DNA from: Diabrotica undecimpunctata
Lineage: Eukaryota; Arthropoda; Insecta; Coleoptera; Chrysomelidae
NCBI RefSeq assembly: GCF_040954645.1
Contig: NC_092804.1
Coordinates: 38,593,753 to 38,657,752, forward strand
Length of the DNA stretch: 64,000 nt
Direction of reading: 5' to 3'
The notes below the pieces were generated by a model. The model worked only from the letters and a program-made list of their open reading frames with translations. It ran no database searches and was not told the origin of the DNA. A program made the position numbers and the translations under genes. Shown here piece after piece: positions 36,006-46,130 of this stretch (its first letter is position 1; every line of letters starts with the position of its first letter).

Positions 36006-37139
36006 TCCTACAGACATTGATGCGTCCTTACATTTATGTTTTTGCATGTAATGCTGCATCCACCGCATTGTTGCGTCAATATACGGACGCAGGATTACAA
36101 TCGCTTATATTTCAAAAATGGTCGTTACCAATTTCTCCTAACTGACATCAGGGGATACTCGTAATCCAAACAAGGGATGTGGCGAATTTGCATATAGTTC
36201 TGAGTTATAGCAACAAATTTATTAAGGATTTTAAGTGACGCAACAATGGTGTTAGCATGAAATTTTTGTGTATATATTAGTTCATGGTATCTCCTGCAGG
36301 AGGCTTATGAAACAATGGAGTATACTTCATTGGTGTATATTATTTTCATTCTCTCGATTATTCTGCGTCATTTCAATTTGGCAACATTGCTAACCGTCTG
36401 AAATACCATTAAATATATAGATGTTTTGCAGTAACATGTAGGTAATAGAGTTTAAGTTGTAAATATGTATATTATTTTTACAATATTACTTTGATGACAT
36501 TTCATATTTAAGCTTTTTACTAAAATCGCATCCTTTGAAAATGTTTACAGCAACCTTCATCTAGAAGCTGTGGTACTTTACTCTTGTACTTTTGTTTTTT
36601 GTGATTTTTTAAGAATGTATATTTCCGATATATGCAAAGCTGGTCTTGCGAACAACTTTTATTTGAAAAGCCTTTCGATATTGTAAAAGAACAAATTCAG
36701 ATTCGGGGTGGTTAATTAGTGATAAATTTAAATACAGGGACAGACTTTTAGACGTTTTTCAAAAACTAGATAAAAGATATTTTGTGCATGATAAACCTGA
36801 TAACGAAAGTCGCATAACCCACCCACCTTGAAACGATGTCAGGTACGTGACGGGTCAACATCAGATTTTTTAACATTTTAATAGATAGGTGTTAGAAGTT
36901 AGCCTTTATTTTATGAGTAGAAAATTGAAAAAGGTACGATAGTTAAACAATCCCTTCGGAACAAAATTAAATACTTCCAAAATGTGTATTTTTATACAAT
37001 TAGTTATATTTAATTTAAACACGAATGCACAAGTTTAAATGGATGTACTTACGTTACTTAATTTAACACAAAGATTGTTTTATTGAGTTTGCTTTATACA
37101 GTATCAATTAATCTATAGGCTAAAAACTGAACCTGTCAA
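36003..37139. other. no recognised gene
   Basis: A short dyad TGCGTCC...GGACGCA spans 36022-36091. Otherwise anonymous. Confidence 0.35.
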
Positions 37140-38356
37140 GAAGTCAGAGAATTTTCAATCTGCTAAAAGATGAATGGTCCATACCAAATCATGAAATCAC
37201 TAAAGGGACATATCTGAAGAACAAAATGTTAGATTGGTGTAAACTCAGGATTACTACTGATGCAGTAATAATAGCACAGCCACACAAAATAAAAAGAAAA
37301 GTGTCTACTACGCACTACGCTAGTGTAGGTATTCCGATGTATTTTTGTGCATATTTGTTAAATATTTACGAGTAGATCCTCAGTTACGGAAAGTTTCTTT
37401 AGTGGCAAAGAAAGATTTATTGATTTGTAGCAACTGATCTAAAAATTTTCAAAAATTATTTATTGAAGAAAGCAGATGAATCTATTCAACATTTAAAGAA
37501 TAATAAAAATAGTAAAATAAGCTACAAGTTAATTATATAATACATAAAATTAATGGAAATAATTTTCTGCCGTTTGATTTTATTGAATCGTGAAAGAGTT
37601 GGCGAAACGGAGCGCATGCCAATTCACGTTTATTCTGAAACAAGTACTCATCAAACATGAAGAGTTTTGAGAAGCCATAACACCTACTGAAAAAATATTG
37701 CTAACTAAATTCAAAAGAGTTGTAATTCGTGACAAAGGAAGGGGTATTCCGGTGCTCTTCAGCATTGACCTACAAGAACACACAGGTGTTTTGACAAATT
37801 GAAGAAAAAACTTTGTTGAGGATTCAAATATATATTTGTTCCCGAAAATCGGTACAAATAATCCGACGACCGGTTATAAAGTTAAGGAAAAACATGTCAA
37901 AATGAGTGGAGTAAAAAATCCTGGTGCCATTACATCAACGAGATTATGCAAATATTTAGCCAGCCAAATCTTCAACATGTAGCCGAATGATATCGAACAA
38001 CTAACAACTTTTATGGGTCACATTAATGACGTACATAAACAGGTGTATAGATTGCCTGATGACTTATGATACATGTGATGTAGTATAAGCAAATGATGCA
38101 GAATTAGATGGTAGTGAGTTAGTTTGTCGAACCTGAAAATGTCGCTACTATCAACAAAAAAAGTCATAATCTGGTGCCATGTACTTTAGACCAAAAAGAA
38201 ATTGCAAAAAAATTCTTTACAGATCACATAAGAAACAAGACACCACCGAAAAAAGGAGAGTGTGAAGAACTTAAATCCAGCAATACAAATATTTTTGGCA
38301 ATAAAACATGGCTCCAAATTAAGGTTTTTATACGAAATATTTACCGATTGAGTTAA
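37140..38356 (+). pseudogene. Crypton-like tyrosine-recombinase protein, degenerate
   Basis: Ordered pieces in shifting frames: L-L-K-D-E-W-S-I-P; L-L-N-R-E-R-V-G-E-T (about 37588, the first-Arg region of the recombinase fold); V-I-R-D-K-G-R-G-I-P-V-L; P-G-A-I-T-S-T-R-L-C-K-Y-L-A, then N-D-I-E-Q-L-T-T-F-M-G-H and V-Y-R-L-P-D-D. In relatives I remember, the last segments read LRKH...LGH...H..YYRL, the R/H...H...Y catalytic signature; here the RKH His is Tyr. A C-terminal SANT/Myb-like piece follows (38174-38356; Q-K-E-I-A-K-K-F-F, N-K-T-P-P-K-K-G-E-C-E-E and N-K-T-W-L-Q-I-K-V-F-I), with the stop at 38354. Many stops and shifts. The name Crypton is by recalled motif similarity only. Confidence 0.6.
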
Positions 38357-39365
38357 TCTGTGATGCAATTTGACACTGGGCTGACAATCACGAGATACAT
38401 TAATGCCTGCCGCTAGTTGATGGTTTATTCTTACTTCTGTGCTTATAGCACATTCGAAGTAATTTTTTGAGTTCAGTGTATTTTATTCAATAGAATGTAG
38501 TATTTTGTATTAGTTTACTATAGTTTTAAATTTCTACTCAAGTTCTTTATTAAAACGAAAATGATTATTGATTTGTGTTATTTTAAATGTTTCACTTCAT
38601 TCCTATAGTCAACTTTGTATCTCTTTGGAGATAATACTCTTTTTAATCTAAGAGGGGATGAGAAAAGAGAAAATTTTCACGTTTATTGAAAAAAGTTTTT
38701 GAACAAAAATTGTTAACTATCTTTAGTTTCAGAGCTTACTCTTTTATTAATAATATGTAGTCTTTAGTTTAGTTTAGTTTTTTAAATTTTTGGTCTTATC
38801 AAAAATTGTTAAAAAAAATAATCAACACAGTTACAACTGTTTGTTACTTATAATATTTTTTGAGATATTCACCTACTTTGAAGTAATCCTTAAAACGAAA
38901 AAGCTTTCAACTGCATTTTTCTCAAAAATTATCTTGTGTGATTTATATTTAATATTAGTCTGGGTATATAAATAATACGCTTTTTCGAATTTTGTTACAA
39001 AAAATGGAATTTGTTGATGTCGATACCGTTATAAGCACCATTTTCTATCATCCAAAAAAAGGAAATTAAGTGTTTTTTCGTATTATACGATTTTTTAATA
39101 TCTAAAAAATTTCAAATGTAATAAATATTTATATATAATAAAAGTTATAACATTAATTATGCCTGATACATTATATTTAAGATATTTTTTAAAGTTACAA
39201 ATAGTTAAAAAATATGTTTTTGGAACAGTACGATTACTTCAAAACTAATTAATATTAAAAAAAAATATTATTTATAAACAATTCAGTTCTGAATGTAGCT
39301 CATAACTTTTGTCCGCAACTTTTCTCGGTAAACACGAACGTTTCTATTCTCTCACTTTTTATTTT

Positions 39366-39415
39366 TGATATTTTACTGGTATTTCAAAAGTGTTTGAAAT
39401 ACCAGTAAAGTATCA
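39366..39415. repeat. hairpin with perfect 17-bp stem and 4-base loop
   Basis: TTTACTGGTATTTCAAA (39372-39388) pairs exactly with 39393-39409 around the loop AGTG. TGATA/TATCA extend the stem past a single T-G pair. Could be a pre-miRNA-like hairpin or the core of an old palindromic repeat. Confidence 0.7.
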
Positions 39416-39869
39416 AAAGTGTTCAAAAACACTGATAATTGTTAATAACTTTTATTAAAAAGGTTTTCCGATGCAACATAATTTACATTATATCTTTTTT
39501 GAGAAATATGAGCATTTTGGAATTTCTATAATAAAGTTATTAGTTTTGACATTATTATTAAAATATTCGTATATCATGTAATACTGAAATGTGCTTAGAA
39601 AATTATGAACATTCTGTATAGTGCCTTAGTATTTGCGGCATATTTTGATTAACTTTTTGACTTTTTCTTTTTCTTTAATTCTTACTTTAATATCTTTAAT
39701 TCTCATTTTATATTAGTGATATTCCTGTGAGTCAATAATTTTCATTAATAACACTATATCAGTTTTTCCTGATTTACAATTTCTTTTCGTTTTGTCGTTA
39801 TGGCTTCATTTATAAAATGATGCTACTCATTATCTAGCAGACAACCTTGAGAATATAAGATGGCATTTT

Positions 39870-40166
39870 CTACGCAGACATATTTTCTAACAGAGTACAG
39901 ATAGTATTTAGGATGACATCAAAATGAATGATAAACTGAACCGAGGTATTTGATAATGGCAACGTTGCGGATGCAGAAACAGCTTTAGTATGAACAAAAA
40001 TACCCGTTGCGGACACAGAAATGTCGGCTTGCTGTAATATGGTATATTGGGACGTTCCAACGATGGCAAAATATGTGGATGCAAAATTGCTATCGTAGTG
40101 AAAGTAAAAATCATCTTCTTTATTCTTAAAGTATATAGAAAACTGAGTTGACACTGAAGTAGCCAT
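39870..40166 (-). CDS. hypothetical 98-codon open frame
   Basis: Begins M-A-T-S-V-S-T-Q-F-S and is rich in Ser, Thr, Phe and Tyr with no Lys/Arg clusters, an even composition rare among chance frames in this AT-rich DNA. No signal peptide, motif or neighbour supports a function and no splice context is evident. Could be chance, a relic or an exon. Confidence 0.25.
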   Translation of the reverse strand: MATSVSTQFSIYFKNKEDDFYFHYDSNFASTYFAIVGTSQYTILQQADISVSATGIFVHTKAVSASATLPLSNTSVQFIIHFDVILNTICTLLENMSA

Positions 40167-40270
40167 GGTTGCGGGATAGTCAACAACAGTCTAAAATTTA
40201 GATATATTTCAATTTTTCGAGTGGACGCACAAACATACCTATAATAAAATGATGCAGCAATGATGGTAAG

Positions 40271-40273
<3 letters not shown>

Positions 40274-40338
<65 letters not shown>
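40274..40338. repeat. (TA)n microsatellite
   Basis: Pure TA alternation over about 65 bp. Confidence 0.97.
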
Positions 40339-40342
<4 letters not shown>

Positions 40343-40543
40343 ACAGTAGACTCACTCTTTAACTCTTTAACGAGAACTGAAATGGCAGACTAATTACCTC
40401 GTTATAAACCGATCTAGTTATATCAAACAACAATAATACTGTGCATACATATGAATATGTAGTTTTCTAAAACAATAACTTCCTATAGTAAAGCCGTTCG
40501 GAGCAATATAAGATGCTAAATATTGTTAGAATGGCGTTTTTGA

Positions 40544-40629
40544 AAAAAAGTTGTTTACTTTTATTGTCAATGAAATGCATTAAAACAAAAAAGTTGTTTA
40601 CTTTTATTGTCAATGATATACGTTAAAAC
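40544..40629. repeat. 43-bp unit tandem duplication
   Basis: AAGTTGTTTACTTTTATTG and the following bases recur with a 43-bp period; the copies differ at about two positions. Confidence 0.85.
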
Positions 40630-40689
40630 AAAAAATCTGTATTCTGTATAAATCGTATTTTCAAGGATAACATAAACTATTGCTTCTGC

Positions 40690-40860
40690 AATTGGAAGAA
40701 GTCTGTCATTTTTAACTGCTTTAAATTGTCCAGTATTCTATCTCTCATATTTTCTAAAGATGTGAAACAGTTTTATGCTTCTTCATTTGCGTTTTGTCTT
40801 TGGATAAAGTTTCTGACAACGTTGAAAACACTTTCCACATCTTGTCATTAGAACCTTCTT
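40690..40860 (-). pseudogene. possible pogo/Tigger-like transposase C-terminal scrap
   Basis: The - strand reads E-N-M-R-D-R-I-L-D-N-L-K-Q-L-K-M-T-D-F-F, preceded in frame by a segment with V-F-N-V-V-R-N-F. A K-Q-x-K-(I/L/M)-T-D-(F/Y)-F ending is typical of Tigger-type transposase tails. No catalytic domain nearby; weak call. Confidence 0.3.
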
Positions 40861-41267
40861 ATTATTAGGTGCGAATGATCAACCCCCTACAATGACACTT
40901 GTGAATCATAAATTGTAAATTTCCGAGTAAGAATCATAAATTGTAAGAAGTTTATTGTGGGCGGTAGTTAAAAAGGGTATTTTTTATAGCCACGGCCGGG
41001 CCAAAAATGTAAAAAAACACGTTTTTCACAATTTAAGCAAAAATTCATTTTTCATTATAATAGTTTAGAAATATGATAGTTGTTACCTGTACTGTATCTA
41101 ATATCTATATGACCATAAACAAAAAGAAAAATCAACATAACCTCATTGTCACTTATATCATAAGTTACAACTTCAGTATAAACATGATTTTTTAAAATAT
41201 CATAGAAACGAGGAATCATAGCCAATTTCATGTGATATCATATGATAAATCATGTAGTGTAAAGATC
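40861..41267. other. no recognised gene
   Basis: Nothing supportable; a short near-repeat AATCATAAATTGTAA occurs twice at about 40911-40945. Confidence 0.35.
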
Positions 41268-41274
41268 CCATTAG

Positions 41275-41675
41275 CACAGAATAATAAACAATCATAATGC
41301 CCACTCTGCTTGAAAAAATAAGTACGCGCATCTCGTTCGCGCAGACGGAATCAGCCATGTTTTAGTCGGAACCAATGCTGTTCAGTGAAATTTTATCTAT
41401 TGTGCATAGAAAAATTAACCCGGTTTAATTTATTTACGGCATCCATAGACATAATATGCACTATTTTATTCGTACTTTTAGTTGAAGAATAGATTAAATT
41501 ATTTCAAATTTACTAAATTATTAATCTCTAAAAGTTTAAATTACAGTTCTGTCGTAGCTTGTCACAAATCTCTCAATTCCAGTCTATGTTTCCGTTTAAA
41601 ATATGGCGATAGCGTGCTGACAAACTTCAAAGGCGGCATCTGAGAGTGGGCATTCTGATTGTTATTTCTTCTGTG
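41275..41675. mobile_element. MITE family B, copy 2, with 7-bp target duplication
   Basis: Full-length relative of 23494-23882, with a small insertion near the left end (CGCATCTCGTT). The ends CACAGAA/TTCTGTG are flanked by CCATTAG at 41268-41274 and 41676-41682, an exact 7-bp duplication of a different sequence from copy 1. Confidence 0.92.
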
Positions 41676-41682
41676 CCATTAG

Positions 41683-42004
41683 TGTGAGCATGTGTTGTCA
41701 GTTGATTTGTGTAGATCGTAATTGTTGCGATTTTTAGCAATAAAAAATGTTTTGTAAATTATTTTTTACGAATTGTTTTATAGTTTTGTGAAGTGCTAAT
41801 AAACAAATCGAAAATGCAATCTACTAGGGGAAAACGCATTGCTAACCTTGCAACGAAAATTCCAAAGAGTATAAAGGTAGGTTGGTAGACTTAGTTTCAA
41901 AACAGTTTGTATTTGTGTTTAATAGGTAGAAGAAAAAATATTAAACAGTACAACCGTCGTATTCGAAAAATCATGTTTTAGAAAATGATGACCATGGTTG
42001 CTTC
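41683..42004 (+). other. possible first-exon relic
   Basis: ATG at 41814 opens M-Q-S-T-R-G-K-R-I-A-N-L-A-T and continues to an A-A-G|GTAGGT donor-like site at about 41876. The start resembles M-D-S-R-G-K-K-L-V-L-L-A-L at 53320, the N-terminus of the D-x-C-x-x-Q-N transposon family. Short, so it may be coincidence. Confidence 0.25.
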
Positions 42005-42710
42005 TTGTTAATGAATCGGACTAGTTGGTCATTCTGCCGTGCCTTCATATTCTGACACTACTTGTAAGATAGACCATCACTCTCCTTGCTTACCATTTAA
42101 GGTTGCACACTTCACTTCCATATTTTACAAACAAATGCTCTTCTAATCCTAATCTTTTCTCTATATGTCGGTCACACCTTACTGAATTAAGACTTCCAAT
42201 TACTTTCTTTCCCTGTTCTATTCGGTGTCCAATTTTTAGATATTCTATTCTAGATATTTAATCAATTTTAACTGTTATCTCCACCAATCCTGAAGCTAAA
42301 TTGTCATTGTCAATCAAAACCTCAAAATTAGCTTCAGAGTTAAATACTAAATATTCTGCTCTTTGCAAAACTATGTTGAATCATTTTCTTTATATGCTTC
42401 ATACAATGTTCTCAGCACAAATTTCAGATCATAAGATACCTGTACAATAATAACTTGGTCATCTGCGAAGTTGGTGCTGGTTCAGTAGCCATCACCTACT
42501 GGTATCTCCATACCTTTTCTCGTCTCCACTGATCTAAAACTCTTTCTAAACAAAAATTGAATACCAGAAGAGCTAGACCTTATCTTAACCTTTTAATTGG
42601 AAATATAACATCTGATAACAGATTCTCAACATGAATGTAGGCCCTGTTGTTCTGTACATTTCCTTTAAAATATTGATTATCGTCTGCTGTACTTCCCTGT
42701 TCGTATAGAG

Positions 42711-44336
42711 CAGAAGTTCCCAAACTGTGACTCAGTGTTAGAGATACCTCGGCCTAGCCTCATGTGTTCTTGCATTATAAGAGTGTACGTGTTGTGAGAT
42801 TTTAATTGTCATAGTTGACTTTCAATATAGCGTGATTTGAGTGAGAAAGATATTGCAGTCCAGATGAGCTCAGAAAAGAACGGGTTTATTTGTATGTTTA
42901 AAGATAATGTCGAACACAGTGTGTAATTTGCTATGAAGTACTAAGCAATGATGCAATGAGACCTAATCGTCTTAAAAGACATTTGTTATTCAAACATAAC
43001 TCTTTTAAGGACAAACCACAGAAATTTTTTGCTATAAAATCTGAAAATTTAAAACGCATGAAGTTGGATAGTACTGTTTATACTGCTCAGTCATCTGAAA
43101 AAGTGCTTGAAGCGTCATATGAGCTATCACTTTCCATTGCTAAAGAAAAGAAGAGCCATATTATTGGAGATACGCTAGTTAAACCGTGATGAGAGTACAG
43201 ACATAGCACAATGTTCTCAGTTAATTATTTATGTTCGGTATATTGAAAACGAAACAATGAAAGACGAGACTCTTTTTTACAGAGATGGAGATCACAATAA
43301 AAAGCTATTGATGTTAGGAAAGCAGCGTCAGACTTTTTGACAAACATGGACTCTCTTGGCAAAAACTGATCGATGAATTGACTCAATATAAAAAACAGGG
43401 CGTTGAATACTCGACTGCTTAAAACTCTTTATGAAGATTTAGGAAGCGATCACAAAACATTTCTATTTCTTACAAAAGTACGACTACTCTCAACAGGAAA
43501 CATGTTGGCAAGATTATTTGACCTTCGAGATGAAGTACTCACCTTCTTGGAACATCAAAAGCAAAATGAACTAAGTGTGGCCTTAATCCACCCAAGGCTT
43601 ATTTGTCAGACATCTTTGACTCGTTGAACAGTCTTAACCTAAAACTGCAGGGTGGTGACTCAAATATAGTTACTCATCGTGATGGACATTTATGAAGGAT
43701 CAGGTTTGAAAATACAAATACCAAACCATTTGGAGAGCCTAATTGAAGAGTTCCAGAATTATTTTCCAAACACTTGTGACAATAGTATTTACAGAATGTA
43801 AACTGACCCACTCCATGTCAACATAGACTCCCTGCCTGAGTTACTTCAAGAAGATACTTTGCAAATTAAACATGATTAAAAACATGGTTAAGATATTTTA
43901 TAGTGTGTCCTAGTGTATCACGGGAAGCTCTTCTTTTATATTTCCCTTTTTCAAGCACTTATTTGTGCGAAAAAGCATTTTCAACACTTGTGACAATTAA
44001 AACAAAGTATCGGAATAAACTTGATGTTACTAGTCACTTGCGTTGTGTACTTATTAAAACTCACCAACGAATAGGCATACTAGTAAAGAAAATGCAAGCC
44101 CATCTATCTCACTAACCAACTAATCTATTTTTCTTTTAATAATAATTTTTGTATTTTATGAAAACTGATATTGTTGTATCTTACAGCAGTTTAAATAAAT
44201 GTTTTGTTTTCAATGTACTACTTATTTGTTTTTGCTTTGTTCCTAGACCCATACAATTTATTGTTAAAGAGGGGGGTGCGAGAAGCTTTCATTTCAACAA
44301 AAGGGGGCGTGGTACAAAAAAGTTTGGGAAGCCCTG
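42711..44336 (+). mobile_element. hAT transposon with perfect 8-bp target duplication
   Basis: The ends are CAGAAGTTCCCAAAC and the inverse of CAGGGCTTCCCAAAC. The flanks 42703-42710 and 44337-44344 are both GTATAGAG. Length 1626 bp, shorter than the 2.5-3 kb of intact hAT elements, with internal deletions in the transposase. Confidence 0.95.
42870..44115 (+). pseudogene. BED-finger hAT transposase (ZBED5/FAM200-like), degenerate
   Basis: BED zinc finger: C-V-I-C-Y-E-V-L-S-N-D-A-M-R-P-N-R-L-K-R-H-L-L, then F-K-H (C-x2-C...H-x4-H, starting at 42920). Body fragments follow, including E-A-S-Y-E-L-S-L-S-I-A-K-E-K-K and V-R-L-L-S-T-G-N-M-L-A-R-L-F-D-L-R-D-E. The C-terminal hAT dimerisation block has Y-L-C-E-K-A-F-S-T-L, K-T-K-Y-R-N-K-L-D-V, L-R-C-V-L (43963-44058) and a stop at 44113. 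Several stops, shifts and a missing central catalytic stretch make it inactive. Same family as the source of domesticated ZBED5/FAM200 genes in vertebrates (established relation). Confidence 0.85.
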
Positions 44337-44400
44337 GTATAGAGCTATCCACAATTTTGACCTTTTTACGGAAATAATTCGACAAAAAAAAAACTTCAGT

Positions 44401-45062
44401 AGGAAAACAGTCATATCCATGCGATTAAATGACAGATTTTTATTAACATTTTTTTTGCTGTGCAAAAATTTAAACAAAAATAAAAAATAAGTAAAACAAC
44501 AACTTAATAGTAACAACTTATTTTTTTAAATGAAGAAATGTTTATGTATGCTTAATTTACATTTTGAAACCTAAAAAATATCTACATAATGCGATATTTT
44601 TAATCATTGATTAAAATAAAAAAATTCAACAATTTTGACAAATGTACAAAATATCACATTAGGTATTTTACAATAAGTAAGTCTTTGGTAAAATACTTTT
44701 TTACTAGTCTAACGTCTACTGCATCGAAAGGTATACAAAAAACTAATTTATCTGAAGTATTGTAATAATAGATGTAACAATTCACTCTCACGGATTCTGA
44801 AGTAACATATGTTAGTGCTAGAAACAGGAGAAGCGTTTTTTATAGAATTGGCCGCCGACTCGATATGTTCATACAAAACGGATTGTTTAAGGTATGCGCG
44901 CACTTGGCCGAACGGGTCAGCAACGAAATGAACCACGACAAACGGAAATTTAATGTGTTTGTGTATTCAAATGAATCGGCGCGCACTTTACGGAAACGCT
45001 ACACATCAACTCATACCGAATCGCGATGAAAACTCTGAACGGAATATTTTCGTGGTTAGGGT
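44401..45062. other. no recognised gene
   Basis: The right part (44.75-45.06 kb) is less AT-rich than the surroundings and carries CGCGCACTT twice (44896 and 44981). Unidentified repeat possible. Confidence 0.35.
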
Positions 45063-45070
45063 TTAGCCGC

Positions 45071-45314
45071 CATAGACGTATATATTACCATAGACTGAGC
45101 ATGCCAGCAACGAACAGTGACGAGAAGATCTTTTAAAATCGATCTGTCCCTCTCTAGCGAATTGAAACTCCCTACTCGTTCTCTCCCGATCAAAAAGAGA
45201 TGCTGCTGTACCTACTTGATGTAAGATAGAGAACACAACTAACAACGAAAACAAAGATGGTATCGTCACTTAGCTCTACAGACTGCTCGGACTATGTTAA
45301 TATATACTTCTATG
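45071..45314. mobile_element. MITE family A, copy 2
   Basis: The ends CATAGACGTATATATTA and TAATATATACTTCTATG are inverses except at one position. The flanks TTAGCCGC (45063-45070) and GTAGCCGC (45315-45322) match 7 of 8. Aligns with copy 1 (23257-23492) along its length. Confidence 0.85.
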
Positions 45315-45322
45315 GTAGCCGC

Positions 45323-46130
45323 GCGTTACCTGGTGACTTAGATGAGCGCTACCACAACGAACCGCAAAAGGTAAAATACGTATCTAATAGTTACTGCTCA
45401 GCGTTCCTCTGACGGAATAGAGTTTCTAAAAACTGTATTTTTTTTTGTGAGATCGGTTTTACAATAAATATGAGTTCTTGATATTTTTAGTAACTCATTC
45501 CGAATTATTGATCAAGTTTGTCTTAATGATCGATTAAATCAGGATATAACGTAGCAAATTCCCTTTTCGTTTCGCTTTTTACAAAAAATTTCATGCACTC
45601 ATTTATTACGTTTCCTTTTTGGTAGATTATTTTGTTATTTCTATTAATGGTACAACAAACTAACAATACTAATTTTTGGATCCATCTTCCATGATGTTAA
45701 TCCACTGCCTGAGCTGACATGAGTTTGACAGTAAATGTTACGTCATTTTATTACGGGCTGTAGCGGTGCGTTTAGTTGCCGGCCAGTTCGATTTAGTGCG
45801 CGCGTACCTTTAGTCGACGGTCACCTCCATTTCGGGATCATGTAAATTTAGAAACCATTTGTTGAATCGGTCGACGATTCAGCGAATGATCGACAGAATC
45901 AAGAATTGTTATTCTTGACTATTTTATGTTAACTTAATCATTGTGCACGATAATCCACATAGAGCATCTCCTGTTAAAAACATTATGAACTTAATTTGAT
46001 TGACCACTCAATGGTATATAACTGGGAATTGTTTTTTAGTTGTCATTAATATCTTATAAGAGTGTTGTCATCAGCTATTACTACATCAAACTGCATCTGC
46101 AAGAGTTTTTACGACCAAAATTCTTATTGG
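45323..46130. other. 3' flank of the SLC19 gene
   Basis: Contains the presumed 3' UTR of the - strand transporter gene. A GC-rich patch near 45760-45830 is unexplained. Confidence 0.35.

Larger units (their letters stand above)
38357..40273. other. mostly anonymous; one hairpin and one odd frame
   Basis: Contains the 39366-39415 hairpin and an unusual - strand frame (39870-40166), listed separately. Confidence 0.35.
42005..44400 (-). pseudogene. non-LTR RT fragment, split by a hAT transposon
   Basis: Read downward: K-L-W-I-A-L-Y (just above 44344), then across the hAT insertion and in shifting frames I-I-N-I-L-K-E-M-Y-R-T-T-G, L-E-R-V-L-D-Q-W-R-R-E-K-V, F-A-D-D-Q-V-I-I-V-Q (catalytic FADD, about 42460) and degenerate sequence to about 42005. 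This is the FADDQVVI LINE lineage also present intact at 62244-63197. The hAT insertion (42711-44336) post-dates it. Confidence 0.75.

Noticed and set aside
44149..44490. A 113-codon ORF
   Set aside because: It crosses the right end of the hAT transposon, so it is a chance read-through.
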